Positions 1-11,478 are shown, counted from the stretch's first letter. The stretch: 64,000 nt of DNA from Delphinapterus leucas (GCF_002288925.2 NW_022098036.1:39174679-39238678); one strand, 5' to 3'. Made by a program: numbers and translations. The notes: a model not told the origin generated them from the sequence alone.

Positions 1-178
1 GGTGGTCACAAAGCACCGAGCTGATCTCCCTGTGCTATGCAACTGCTTCCCACTAGCTATCTATTTTACATTTGGTAGTGTATATATGTCCATGCCACTC
101 TCTCACTTCGTCCCAGCTTACCCTTCCCCCTCCCCGTGTTCTCAAGTCCATTCTCTAGTAGGTCTGCGTCTTTATTGG
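1..178 (-). mobile_element. L1 3'-UTR fragment (antisense)
   Basis: The reverse complement carries blocks typical of artiodactyl/cetacean L1 3' UTRs: 'agggagatcagctcggtgctttg' type sequence, 'atagctagtgggaagca' and 'ggaaggg..agctgggacgaag'. The element enters from outside the window and its right edge is approximate. The 84-aa open frame over it is not a gene. Confidence 0.8.
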
Positions 179-279
179 GGACTGTTTTTTATTCTCATTT
201 TTTTTCCTGTAGTCTCAAGTACTGTAACTTTGGGTTCTTCCAGAAGTGAACTTTGACATTTATTTCTTCATTTACTTAT

Positions 280-325
280 ACATTAATTTTTTCCTTCCTT
301 CCTTCTTTCCTCCCTCCCTCCCTTT
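280..325. repeat. TTCC/TCCC pyrimidine simple repeat
   Basis: An imperfect (ttcc)n run passes into (tccc)n with an asymmetric all-pyrimidine strand. Confidence 0.9.
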
Positions 326-339
326 CATTTTTCCTTTGT

Positions 340-440
340 TCTTTAATAAGCATACTGAGGTTCAGGGAAGAAAAGTGACTTACTTAAAAATACACAGTTA
401 GTGAGACAGCTGGGATTTAAGCCCAGGACTCTTGCCTCAG
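340..440 (-). repeat. MIR SINE fragment
   Basis: The + strand shows the antisense MIR core: 'tactgaggttcaggga', 'agtgacttactt', 'acacagttagtgag' and 'gctgggatttaagcccagg', as in ancient tRNA-derived MIR elements. Confidence 0.75.
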
Positions 441-507
441 TTTGTTCTTTTTCCCTATTGCTTATTAGTGTTCATTGGAGGCAACTTTATGGGGTAGGGT
501 ACTGTGA

Positions 508-865
508 TTGTTAGTTATATGTGTCAACGTCATTTGGCTGTGGTGTCCAGTTGTTGGTTAAACATTAATATGAGTGTTACTGTGAAGGTATTTTGTAGTT
601 GTGGTTTACATCCACAGTCAGTTGACTTTAAGTAATGATCTGGGTGGGCCTCATCCAATCTGTTGAAGGCCTTAAGAGCAAATACTGAGAAGAAATTTTG
701 CCTCAAGACTGCTGCACTGACTCCTGCCTGAGTTTTCCAGCTTTCCTGTCTGACCGATAATTTTGGACTTGCCAGCCTAGACAATCGCGTAATACACACA
801 CACAGAATATATACGTACACACACATAACACTGTTGGATTCTGTTTCTCTGGAAATAAAGATTGA
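508..865 (+). mobile_element. LTR-like old interspersed repeat, family not assigned
   Basis: Blocks 'tatgtgtcaacgtcatttggc', 'gggtgggcctcatccaatctg', 'ttgaaggccttaagagcaaa', 'acaatcgcgta' and a final 'ttctgtttctctggaaa' follow the order of a high-copy mammalian LTR-type repeat that I recognise but cannot name securely. It contains a CA-rich patch at 790-830. Edges are approximate and no target-site duplication was found. Confidence 0.5.
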
Positions 866-1648
866 TTAGCTGCTAAGCTCATACAGGTTCTGACAAGTAG
901 GCAAAAGTATTACACAAAAATGTTTATTGCATTATCTTAAGTTCCCAAGTTAAAACAGTGTTTTAAATTTAAAATTCATATGGCATATAGTAATTTTTTT
1001 AATAAGGAGGATTGGTGCCAGTGGCCTTATCGGGTAGGGAGCAAGTGTGGAGAGAGAAGGAAAGGGATATGAAGGATTGGATTGTTTCCCAAAATGACTG
1101 AAATAGTGGGCTGAAACAATCTACTCATGTGATAGCCATCTAGGGAAAGATTTATAATATTGCTAAAGGCTTTTTCTTTCAAGGAAATCCAGCAACAAGA
1201 ACAAACTCCGTTTTTTTTTTTCCCTTCTATTTGATGTTGGCATCTATCCATATATAGGTTTTGTAGTGTTCAAAATTTTACTTTTGGGATTTTTAAGGTA
1301 GAGCATGTCAAATATTTTCCTGAAACATGTTTTTTCCAAATCAGAAGATACTGAAAAGGAAAAAGAGTAGTGATTTTAGGAATTTGGATTGTATAAGAAA
1401 AGTAACGTTGTTAGACCCAAAATCACCATGGTCAATCCATAGAAGTAAAGTTTTTTGTTTGCTTGTTTGCTGTAGATTGGAGATAACACTCTTAATAAAT
1501 CCCCAAATGTAAAGAACGGATTTTTGTTAAATAGAAATGGACAATATCTAGGAACAAAGTGTTAAAGAAATGTGAATGTTCTGCTTTTCTCCCCACACGG
1601 CCTCTCCTTGGGATGGTATACCATAGCCAAATTAATTAGAAATAACAC
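866..1648. other. Unassigned intronic DNA
   Basis: AT-rich sequence with poly-T runs (about 1210-1221). Open frames here are short and without recognisable domains. Nothing further can be supported. Confidence 0.6.
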
Positions 1649-2272
1649 AGTCGATGGTACTTATGCTCTACAAAGTTATTTTGAACACTGAATTAGTAAA
1701 TATCAAACCATTGTTCATAAGGGAAATATACAAGATTGGTTTCTTTGAGCCTCTGACCACATTTTTGTCAACAAATCAATATGTAATCTTGTTTATGTGT
1801 GTTTTTGTTTAAAGACACCTTGTTTAGTATACTCATTGGCCACCAGAAGCCTTAACTCATGCCCTGAATGAAGCTAATCTGACTCACATATTTCTCCGTA
1901 AGGCCCATTACAACCTTCTTACACTCAGGCACACCGGACAGCACTTCAGCACCATTCTCAGGGGCCATTTTAAACAGTGAAATCATCAAAAGAAGCAAAA
2001 AAAAAAAAAAAAAAAAAAAAGTGGCACTAAATAGACGGAGAAAAAAGTATACTTGTTTACAGTATGAGAGGTGAAACAAGAAGGCAGAGCCTCAGCCTGG
2101 GATGTGCATGTTGGGTGACTCAGAACTTTTGCCACTCTGTAAATGACCCTGAAATGTCTGTGCATGACCCTGAAAGCACTGTTGAGTATTGGTTTGGGGG
2201 TTACAAATACATATTAGCCAATAAGTGAATTCACAAATACAGAATCTACAAATAATGAGGATCTACTGCAAA
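1649..2272 (-). mobile_element. Tigger-type (Tc1/mariner) DNA transposon relic
   Basis: The ends are imperfect inverted repeats: cagtcgat at 1650 against atctactg at 2264-2271. Read on the minus strand, the interior carries a decayed start of a transposase frame (MAPENGAEVLSGVPE, VMGLTEK, FIQGMS; codons about 1852-1968), resembling the helix-turn-helix N-terminus of Tigger/jerky proteins. The continuation is broken and far shorter than a full transposase, so the copy is non-autonomous and dead. A 24-25-nt A run at 1998-2022 appears to be slippage inside the element. The exact family is uncertain. Confidence 0.65.
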
Positions 2273-2873
2273 TAGTTTGGGGCTTTCTGGAAGATCCATA
2301 TATTTGTAGTTAAATGGCCTCCTGCAAAGCCACTCTGTAAGAGAGTACAGTGCTGTGAAAGAAAGTTGTTGGGCCTCTAAACATTTTATGTTCATTTGCA
2401 AGATTCTTTAATAAACATTTTTAATCCTTGCTATCGCAACCTTTTAGGAGAAGGAAATAAGTGCTATAAATAACAAAACTCCAAATATAGCAATAGGCTT
2501 TCCTCAGAAACCCTAGCAATTTCAGGTGTCTGTTTTGAACCATTGGCATGATTAATAAAATCAGCAAAAGTAAACAATACCTGAGCAAAGTAATTTGTCA
2601 TCTTTTCCAAAATATTAGAGGAGAAGCAATTTGTTTTCTTTCCCTAAGATTTACAAAGTTAATTCATTAAAATGTCGCATGTTTAACCATGTTAAGACAA
2701 TTGCTTGTTTAATTTAGGTTTTCACCTTTTAGTGATTTTCGTCATATTGAAATTTGCCAAGAAATTAGCAAGTCTACAACTTTGATACTTGCAAATTGTT
2801 TATGTGCTTTTAGATTGATACCAGTCCTATAATTCTTTATTTTTCAAGCACTTATGTACAAATTTCTGTGCTT
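2273..2873. other. Unassigned intronic DNA
   Basis: AT-rich, with no open frame of note and no repeat that I recognise. Confidence 0.6.
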
Positions 2874-3093
2874 AAAAGTCCTGAGGGACTTCCTTGGTGG
2901 TCCAGTGGTTAAGACTTCACCTTCCAATGTAGGGGGTGCGGGTTAGATCCCTGGATCCCTGGTCAGGGAGCTATGATCCCACATGCCTTGTGGCCAAAAA
3001 ACCAAAACATAAAACAGGAGCAGTATTGTAACAAATTCAATGAAGACTTTAAAAAAATGGTCCACGTCAAAAAAAAAAAAAAAAAGTCCTGAG
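2874..3093 (+). mobile_element. CHR-type tRNA-derived SINE (older subfamily) with target-site duplication
   Basis: The body at 2886-3081 starts 'ggacttccttggtgg', passes through a decayed tRNA-like promoter region, carries a 3' unit with 'gaagactttaaaaaaa', and ends in poly-A. Perfect 12-bp duplications aaaagtcctgag flank it at 2874-2885 and 3082-3093. Its sequence after the tRNA-like part differs from the CHR-2-type copies in this window, so it is a different, more diverged subfamily. Confidence 0.85.
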
Positions 3094-4790
3094 TTAGCAA
3101 ACCAGGGCTTTTCTTGGCTTAAGCAGCTGCCACATCATGAAGGTACGTAGCCCCCGTGCCCACCCAAGAAAGAGGAGTAAATGGGAGATCTGCTCATTTA
3201 TAGCTACTAAAGCAAAAGTAGAACTCAGGGCAGAAGAAGTAGATAGGCTCAAATACTGGTGAGATTATTATCAAAAAAAGAAGAAAAGAAAAAAAATGAA
3301 GAATCAGTGATATGGAAGATGATTTGAGTATTTTATTGTCTGTGTTTCAACCGCTAGACCATTGTACACTGAAGTGAAAGAAAGGTTAGGTTGTTATTTC
3401 TTTATTTTGAAAAGACATTGCAAACCACTTTCCTCAGCCATTTCATAAATTAGAATGGGAGAAAATAGATTTATGTTACAGCAAGTAGAATTTAGTTTAG
3501 ACTAGTGGAAGGGGACACTACCAGAGGACTTTGGTTATGAATATTTATAACCTGAAATACATATAAGAAGTAAATTAGAGAAATTAGCATTGGCAATAAT
3601 CATATTCATATAGTGACACTCTGACTTGGAGGGAATTATATTAGGTAGTCAGAAAACTTAAGTCTATTGCTGCTTGAAATTATGTATACGTGGATCCCTA
3701 ATGTTCTGGGCTTGAATTTGAAAGGCTCGCTCATCAAGATTTTTAGACACATTATATTTGCTTTTGCAAATTAGAAGCTCCAACCACAGATGCAAGTATA
3801 CATTGCCATGTGTGGAATTAATGCTTCAGACATCTTATGAATATGTATGTGTATTTTGGTGGTGCTTCTGCTACATAAGTCTGAAAAGCAGTGGGAAGTG
3901 GGTGGATCTGTGTGGAACTGCATATTGCTGTCAGAAAAGTGCAATTCTCAAAGAAAAAAAAATTATAGGGGCAAAATTTCATCTCAGACACGTCTTCAAA
4001 GACATAAAATTTTCCAGAAGAGGAAAGCTGATATTTGTCCATTTTAATTGTTAAAATTTTTGTTGACATTTTCATAACAACTTGGAAATAATCTGATGAT
4101 AATCCTTTGTATTTAAGTGTGCATACATCTTCGTGATGGTTTCTGGAATGCCTTAAGTATTAATATGCGGTGAAATTTGGATGATATTTAGTTCTGTAGT
4201 TACAGTTGTACCTGATTGAATGTCTCTATTACTGGTATGCATCAGTTGGGTTCAGCTTAAATTTTAGTGTGAGGTTTCATTTCTGTATGTCACCTGGATT
4301 TGGGTATTAACTAGTGATTATCTCAAAAGTCTGTTTTGGCAAAAAAAGAAAAAAAGCAAAGTTAATGGTAGTGCAGTTGCAAAATCCATCTGTTTTATGG
4401 TCCCCCATTTAGATCATAGTCCCTGGGCAGATTGGGGAAGAAGAACAGGAAAGCTGAGGTGAGTGGCTGCTCGTCCAGTGATGTGTGTTTCTGCAGTGGT
4501 GGATGTGCCTTGAGATTTCCTGGGCTCAGTGGAACACAGGATTTCCACCAATTAATTGAGGCCCCCATGTGTAGTTTGAATTAATTATCCATTACAGTTC
4601 AGTGCAAAGAAGCCTCTTTCATAAAGGTTTTAGATGTTCTGAGAAACCTTGTTACTTGGTGACAAGTTGATGTAAGGGTGTGGCTAGAGCAGCATCAGAT
4701 CATAGTTACATATTTTATATATTCTAACAGTACAATTCTGATACTTCAGACAGACATTTAAACCATTCCTTCCAGAACACATTTTAAACA
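3094..4790. other. Unassigned intronic DNA, no recognised repeat
   Basis: About 1.7 kb of mixed composition. A 98-aa open frame at 3758-4054 overlaps another on the opposite strand and shows no domain, so I treat it as chance. The region could hold conserved noncoding sequence, but this cannot be judged without an alignment. Confidence 0.5.
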
Positions 4791-4857
4791 TCAAATTGAA
4801 CTGGTGTGAATAACATCATCCTTCCAGGTCTATTTTATTGAATTAAGCTTATTATTT
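4791..4857 (+). repeat. 67-bp direct duplication, copy A
   Basis: These 67 bases occur again without a mismatch at 9399-9465. The unit begins tcaaattgaactggtgtgaa and ends aagcttattattt. It is not part of any repeat family I recognise. Flanks differ from those of copy B on both sides. Confidence 0.95.
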
Positions 4858-5439
4858 GACCAATCAATCAACACCAAAGAGATTTTAATTTATCACTTAC
4901 ATATAGTTTGTTTACAAGGCATGCTAATATTCTCCCTAAAAGACCACCTAATACAGCTTTGCTTTTTTACCTGTTCTGGGAATAGTGTCCCTCAGCAGAT
5001 TTCCCATTACCCCAGTATCATTTATGAAAGGGAAAAGAGCACTTGACTGTTGCTTTTGATATGTAGTTAGAATCCTGGTAAATTTTAACTACTTTGAGAA
5101 TAGGGCTGGCCTAATTGAGGGTTGAAAGTTTTCTAGACAAAAATATTTTCCTACAGTTAGCCCAGGTCATCATTTCTTAATGCCCTTCCTCATTTAGAGC
5201 TTTAAATTGGATTAAGAAACTATGTTGTCTGGGGACTTTATAATTGTTGTAAATTTTCCATTGTCTTAAAAACAAACAAAACCCTCTTGCCTTTTCATCT
5301 TTCTTGCCCCACTAGCCATTCTTTGTTTCCCTTGGCAATGAAACTCACAAGTCTATACTTTTTGTCTCTACTTCTCCTTTAATTGTCTTTTAAATGTACT
5401 TCAATCAGATTTATGTCCCCACCACTCCACCAGAAATCT
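4858..5439. other. Unassigned intronic DNA
   Basis: AT-rich, no gene signal. The right part (from about 5280) becomes pyrimidine-rich and may be the start of the L2 relic that follows. Confidence 0.5.
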
Positions 5440-5765
5440 GATCAGGTTCAATAGTGACCTCACAGTCACTTGAATTGGTCAGTGTTTTGGTCATCTTACT
5501 TGATCTATCCCAGAGCAGCAGAGACAGTGCATTTTCCCAGATGCCCGTGACTCACTTTTTCTTTCCCCTTCTTTTGCTGTACATCTTCACATTGGAGTGC
5601 CTGAAGGCTCAGTACTTAGCCCTCTTCTCTTTATTTGCACTTATTGTTGGGTACTTCATTCAGTCTCATGACATTAAATATCATTTATAGGCTGATGACT
5701 GCCAAATTCATGTCATTAACCCAGAAGTCTTTCCCAAACATTCAGTTTTTCTATTTCAGAAATTA
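5440..5765 (+). repeat. L2 LINE relic (reverse-transcriptase region)
   Basis: The + strand keeps the L2 layout: 'ctcagtacttagccctcttctct', then 'cattcagtctcatgacattaaat', then 'ggctgatgactgccaaatt'. These correspond to the 'GPLLFSIY..', 'GDLIQSHG..' and 'YADDSQ' stretch of the CR1-like L2 polymerase. Frames are broken. Boundaries are approximate. Confidence 0.65.
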
Positions 5766-7089
5766 TAGGAATCTCTGGTTCTACACCCTAAAATTTAAAT
5801 AGACCAGTTTTGCATCTTCCACCAAAAGAAAAAGCCATCTATAAGATGATAAGTAAAGAACAAAAATTTAAAACATTGATATCATTATAATTAAACATTC
5901 ATTCTAATTTCCGTATTCAGGAGTTGGGAAATTTAACTTCAGATAGACAAACTAGAATCACTCAATTCAGGACAACATCATACACGTTTAAATGATTTTT
6001 ATGCATACTTGTTGATTGCTATTTCATGTTTAAATTTATTTACCTAACAAACTAATTCATACCAACATAATATACCATGTAATCCTATTGAGAGATATCA
6101 TTTAGCCAGAGAATCATTTGCTTGTTTAGGAGAGTGTTACAAATATGCATAGCACCGTTATTTATATATCAATAAATAAAAGAATAATATAGCATTTATA
6201 ATTAAGGAAGAAACATATATACTAATATGGCCAACTAACACATTTAAAATGATCTTAGTAAATTATTTGTTTTGCTTGCCTCCCTTTATAAACATTGTAC
6301 TTTTTGCTTACCTACCAGTAAAAAATTAACTCACTGTTTCAACCAAGTTGAGATATGCAGTCCACAGCATACATCTTGTATTTTCAGGCTTAAAAATGTC
6401 CAAAGTAATAATGATGAGCATCCTAGAACATTTTGTGTCACATGTTTTAAATGATTATTTTAACACCTAGAGTTTGGGAGTATTCCAAGTTATTATATTT
6501 ATCATTCTTAACTTCTTGGTCAATTTTGCAATAATTTCTCACTAGAAAATAACTCTGATTTGAAAGCAATTCCATATTACTTCATTTCAACCTTAGTCAC
6601 CAAAATGTTTACTCATTATCTAAGTCACACAAGTACTAATTCTGCTGAAGGAAAGACAAGGTTAAACTGAAGATTTCGGAAATGTTTGTTGGAATTTGTT
6701 AGATGAAAATTAGGTGAGAAGATAGTGAGAACGTGAGTTATTTAATGCACAATGTTGTAAAACTGAGGTAAGAATATAGAAGTAGATAAATTTTCCCTAT
6801 ACCTCATGTGATTCAAAAACAGGAAGACATATGTAATGTACAAAACAGATTAAAATAATTACATATATGTACGTAAATATGTGTTATATTTAAAAATGTA
6901 AAAATAGAAGAAATACAAAAATTGACAAAAGCAAAATGGTTTGGGAGTGAAATTTTCTGGCTCTATATTTAATATTTCAATAAATTTAATAGTATGAAGT
7001 ATTGATAGAGTTGATAACTAAGAAATTGATATTGATGTCATTTTGGAGAATTAATGTAAATTGTGAGATTCAAAGGAAAGATAGGTGTT
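5766..7089. other. AT-rich unassigned intronic DNA
   Basis: Very AT-rich with many short A and T runs. No open frame or repeat family could be supported. Confidence 0.5.
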
Positions 7090-7420
7090 CAAAGAATGAA
7101 AATAAATTTTCGTATAAATGAAAACACAAATATCAAAGTTGAAAAGTATCTTAGTAATATTACAGAAATGTAAATTAAAATAAGTGTGGGGTGTGTACTA
7201 CTGTCTATTAAATTATTAAATAACTAAAAATTATAAATCCACTTTAGGTGAATTTGTAGGGATATATGTGAACTCACATATTGCTGCTAGTATTATAAAT
7301 TGGAAGAATTTATCAGTATATCGGGAGGGTTACAACTGTGATCATACCTTTGACTCTACCATTTAGCTTCTAATTCTAAGACTTTTACTCAAGAAAATAA
7401 CCGCCAAATTAAATACAGTG
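7090..7420 (+). repeat. Old L1 fragment (decayed)
   Basis: 'gtgaactcacatattgctgctagtattataaattgg' followed by 'ctttgactctaccattt' and 'ttctaattctaagacttttactc' follows the order of the C-terminal ORF2 region in ancient L1s. Strongly diverged. Confidence 0.45.
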
Positions 7421-7422
7421 GC

Positions 7423-7445
7423 AGAGAGAGAGAGGGGGGAGGAGG
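7423..7445. repeat. GA/GGGA simple repeat
   Basis: A short purine-only (ga)n run is followed by ggggggagg-like sequence. Confidence 0.8.
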
Positions 7446-7494
7446 GAAGTATCTAAATTTTTTTATATTTAAAGTGGTTTTATTTCAGTAAATT

Positions 7495-7711
7495 AAAAAA
7501 AAATTTTTTTATATTGGAGTATAGTTGATTAACAATGTTGTGTTAGTTTCAGTTGTACAGCAATGTGATTCAGTTATACATATATATGATTCTGTTCTTT
7601 TTCAAGTCCATTTCTCGTTTAGGTTATTATAGAATATTGAGCAGAGTTCCCTGTGCTATGCAATAGGTTTTTGTTGGTTATCTATTTTAAATACAGCAGT
7701 GTGTATAAATC
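7495..7711 (-). mobile_element. L1 3'-end fragment (antisense)
   Basis: Read on the minus strand this is an artiodactyl-type L1 3' UTR. It has 'gcatagcacagggaac', 'aacagaatcatatatatg', 'cagcagaaactaacac'-like blocks and ends in 'aactatactccaatat' plus A-rich tail at the low-coordinate side. An 11-bp motif ttttatattta occurs at 7461-7471 and 7712-7722. It may be the target-site duplication, though the AT-rich context makes chance possible. Confidence 0.7.
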
Positions 7712-7722
7712 TTTTATATTTA

Positions 7723-9398
7723 TTATAAAGATGTAGTATAAATTGATGAACAGCCATATATGAAATAAATATATCAGTATGCAGCATTTTATCTACACAA
7801 TGATTATAAACTTCTAAGGGTCTGTATGTGGAAGGGTAGTGAAAGGAAAAGGCTAAGGAGAAAAAAACCCAACCCTAATAATTTGTAGATGTTATATAAT
7901 GTAATTTAGCTTTGTTTACTTCATTAATTTAAGCTTCTGGTTATAATAGTTGTTGCATATTCATACGTTAAAAAGAAATATGATAATTTTATATACTAAA
8001 ATATACTCTACCATATATTGTAATATATAATATAAATCATGGCCCTTGTTTTGTATGAATAAAATTAAAACTTGAAAATAATCTGAAATAATTTTTTGAA
8101 ATTCTGAGCCACCTTTTTAAAAATCAGCACGTTAACCTTAAATTACAAGTTAGATTTGAAACTAAAATATCTGTTAATATGTCTGCATTTTGTGGCAACA
8201 AAACGAGCTTAATCACCTTTGCACAGCAGAAATCCGCAAAATGCTAGTAAGCTTGACTTAAAATGGCCACAGTAAAAATCTGATGTTAGTAAATTCACAG
8301 CATGGCCCATGAATTGCTGTGTTGAGAGAAGGTACTCCTCTAGCTTGCTTATTTCCTGTCTCTCTCTTTAGCATTCCCATTAATGCAAAATACACCTGTA
8401 CATGGAATAAAAATAATATTATGTGTTTAAGAAAAAGACCTAATTAAATTCTACATCTCCTTTTCTGTGGTTAGACAGCAACTGTGGATGACCTAAAACC
8501 CACCACTTCAGTAGAGTTACACAGAAGAGTGCTGGAGACCAGGTCCATTTTTCAAAGCTTGAGAAACTGACAACAAATGAAACCCCCTGGCCCCCAACCA
8601 AAAACAACCCAAAAGACCAAACTTGTACTTCTTTCTTCCTATTTTTATCGGAAATACCCACTGTTCATGGACATGATTATTTTAAACATGGTACCAATTT
8701 AAGTGTAAGAAACTTAATTGTTCAAACAAAATAGTGTTTTTACCCTCCCACCTTCCCAGAGAACACACATTGAACAGGTAGCTATGATATTCTTTACAGA
8801 ATGGGGGATTTAAGTACGCAAGTATCTTAGAACAAATCAATTCTTGGTAGTGGCTTTTGTTTTCTTTAAGGAGAGCCTATCTCAAATTTCCCTGAAACAG
8901 GGAAATAAAGTGAACAGACGAAGTGTTTTCTTTGGTTATTGTAGTTTGGACGATTTTAAAATAGTCTGCTTCTTTTATTTTTCCTGTGGATATTTTTTTC
9001 TTGCCGGCATTTTAAAGATGACTACTGTACATGAGGTATAGAATTTGATATTTTTTTAAGTGCAATTCCATTTTCTCTTCTGCAGAAACACCTACCATTT
9101 AAATAAAATTACAGTGCTCCTACAAGCAAAAAATAATCTTTCGTTACCCTTGTATATTTATGCATATTTTGCTTTTATTTTAACCACAAGAGCTTTATCC
9201 AGTTTTGGCAGCGCTAATAATCTGCAGATTGTCATTTTTTTGTGATGCTTCTGTGAAGTTAAAAAGGAATCTGATTCATAGCTGTCTCTATATTGCCATT
9301 ATATTCTCTTTTATTTTTGAATATATTTTATTTTGTGATTAGGTCACTTTTGATCCAGTGAATGTTAGAGGAATGTTTGGCTTTTTAAAGCAATGTCT
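7723..9398. other. Unassigned intronic DNA
   Basis: AT-rich with an (at)-rich patch near 7985-8040. Open frames at 8440-8661 (minus) and 8844-9245 (plus) are short and domain-free. No repeat was recognised. Confidence 0.5.
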
Positions 9399-9465
9399 TC
9401 AAATTGAACTGGTGTGAATAACATCATCCTTCCAGGTCTATTTTATTGAATTAAGCTTATTATTT
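9399..9465 (+). repeat. 67-bp direct duplication, copy B
   Basis: Identical to 4791-4857. Only two bases (tc) of the left junction could be microhomology. The right end runs directly into the inverted-motif cluster at 9466-9518. Confidence 0.95.
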
Positions 9466-9518
9466 AGCACTTTATATATAAAGCACTATATATATAAAGT
9501 GCTATATAATAGCACTTT
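9466..9518. repeat. Inverted-motif cluster (agcacttta / taaagtgct)
   Basis: Four copies of a 7-9-base motif stand in a row, three as agcact(tta) and one inverted as agtgct, separated by (ta)n stretches. The segment can fold into a hairpin (arms about 9478-9490 and 9491-9503). Confidence 0.8.
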
Positions 9519-10384
9519 AACATTGGCTATTTTACTAAAACCTTGCTAAGTGAATTCGAATAATTTTTCCTGTCTGTTTTCCATCATGTCATTGCTTTGT
9601 TTGCAGGTATTGCTGTGTCCTGGTATTTGGGAGTTGGTAGCAATTTCCATACAGATAATAACCTTTTTCTTTTTGCCTGAGTTATTCAACAATGTCATGT
9701 TCTGGCACTTATGACATTTTAGCAATTTTCCTGACTGCTGCTGTTACTGAGATGGCAAATTATTTCCTCCCATTTTTTTGTTTTTTTTGACTTAGTTATC
9801 ACGGTCATCAAATTTCAGCCTCCTGGTTGCAGTTTCACAAGCTCCAATTGTGCCAAGTATTGGCCTTGGAAACTTTAAATATTGAATAAAATTTTTTTCT
9901 ACAAGGAAATCACTCATAATAACATTTGATAAATGTTATTTATCAAATAACAGAAATAAATTGATATGTGAAACATTTGAAATATTACTAATATTTGATA
10001 ACTGTACTAAGAAGGTCTGTCATCCCGCCCCACTCTGTAGGATTACAGTACAAAATTTGGACCTTCTGACTCTGTAGAAGATATTTCGTTTTTTTATAAT
10101 ATTTCATATTCTAGTCTGTGTTTGGGATTAAAACTCATTTGCCTGCTAATTTTACTGTGATGTAAATCTGCATTATGAAAGTTCAATTATAATATCAAAT
10201 GGCATAAGAATTTTGACATTTTTTAAGTTTAAAATTTGTATATTAGAACACAATTTTGTGAACTCTGAAGGGACTTTTTGTAATTTATCTCATTGGGAGG
10301 AAAACATGAGCAGAGCTTCATTGTTCTGATCTATGATGTGGAGATTATATATCTTTTTCATAGAATGAGAATTAAAGAAGGTAT
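9519..10384. other. Unassigned intronic DNA
   Basis: AT-rich, no open frame of note and no repeat recognised. A short imperfect palindrome lies near 9918-9955 (aataacatttgataaatgttatttatc). Confidence 0.5.
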
Positions 10385-10985
10385 AACTATAGAATGGCTA
10401 AAAGTAAAATGATTTACCATACTCAGTGTCAGTAAGGATATAAAGGAAGTGGAACTCATACACTGCTGGTGGGGAATATAAAATGGTACAGTCATTTTGG
10501 AAAACAGTTGGGCAGTTCCTTAAAAAGTCATATATTCCAGCTATTCCATTCCTGGGTACTCACCCAAGAGAAATCTACTATACCTTGGTATGGTATGTCC
10601 ATACCAAGAATTATATACAAATACCTATAATAACTTTGTTTGCAGTAGCCTTAGACTGAAAATAACCCAGATGTCCATTTCAGTAGGTGAATGTATACGC
10701 AAACTATGGTATATCCACACAATGGAATCATACTTGACAATGAAAAGGAATGGAGTATTGATATATGGTACAATATGGATGAATCTCAAAATAATTATGC
10801 TAAGTGAAAGACGCCCCATACATAAAAAAGTACGTAACAAATGATTCTATTTATAGAAAATCTCAGAAAGCATGCAGTCTAATCTGTAGTGCCAAATTGT
10901 AGATCAGTGGTTGCCTGGAATCAGAGGGTAGGGAGGAACCAAGGGAGGGATTGCAAAGAAGCATGAGACGTGATGCATATGTTCC
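10385..10985 (+). mobile_element. Old L1 3' region, left part
   Basis: 'cactgctggtggggaatataaaatggtacagtcattttgg', 'ttccattcctgggtactcaccc', 'ccagatgtccatttcagtagg', 'aatgaaaaggaatgg' and 'ggttgcctgg' are in the order of the end of L1 ORF2 and the L1 3' UTR. Frames are interrupted by stops. The element continues at 11323 after an LTR insertion. Confidence 0.85.
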
Positions 10986-11322
10986 TATCTTAGTCTGTCT
11001 GGGCTTCTGTAGCACGATATGATAGATTGAGTGGCTTAAACAATAGAAATTTATTTCTCACAGTTCGGGAGGCTGGGAAGTTTGAGATTATGGTGCCAGC
11101 ATGGTCAGGTTGTGGCTTGCACACAGTACTTTCTTGCTGTGTCCTCACATGGTGGGGTGAGATCATCTCTTTTGTGTCTCTTCTTATAACGTCACTAACC
11201 CCATTCATGAGGACTTCATCCTTATAGCCTAATTATGTCCCATAGTTCTTATCTCATACCATCACATTGGGGATTAGGGCTTCAATGTATGAACTGGAGG
11301 GCGACACAAACAGTCTGTAGCA
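10986..11322 (-). mobile_element. Solitary MaLR-type LTR inserted in L1
   Basis: The + strand reads as the reverse complement of a MaLR (ERVL-type) LTR: 'cttaaacaatagaaatttatttctcacag', 'gtgccagcatggtcagg', 'gctgtgtcctcacatgg', 'catcacattggggattagggcttcaa' and a final ctgtagca. Perfect 5-bp duplications gttcc flank it at 10981-10985 and 11323-11327. No internal retroviral genes are present, so it is a recombined solo LTR. Confidence 0.85.
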
Positions 11323-11478
11323 GTTCCTTTGGGATAAAGCATATATTTGTTATCTTGATTTTGGTGGTGATTTCAGTGATGTATTCACATGTCAAAACTT
11401 ATCAAATGGTGCACTTTCAATAAGTATAGTTTATTATGTCAATTACGCCTTAGTTAAGCTATTAAAAAATTTAAAAAG
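11323..11478 (+). mobile_element. Old L1 3' region, right part
   Basis: The sequence resumes the L1 3' UTR: 'tatttgttatcttgattttggtggtgattt', 'cacatgtcaaaacttatcaaa' and 'tcaattacgccttagttaagct', ending in an A-rich tail. Confidence 0.8.

Noticed and set aside
1852..2079. 75-aa antisense open frame, considered as a processed pseudogene because of the adjacent poly-A
   Set aside because: The poly-A is internal to a Tigger-type transposon. The frame is the decayed transposase start plus homopolymer.
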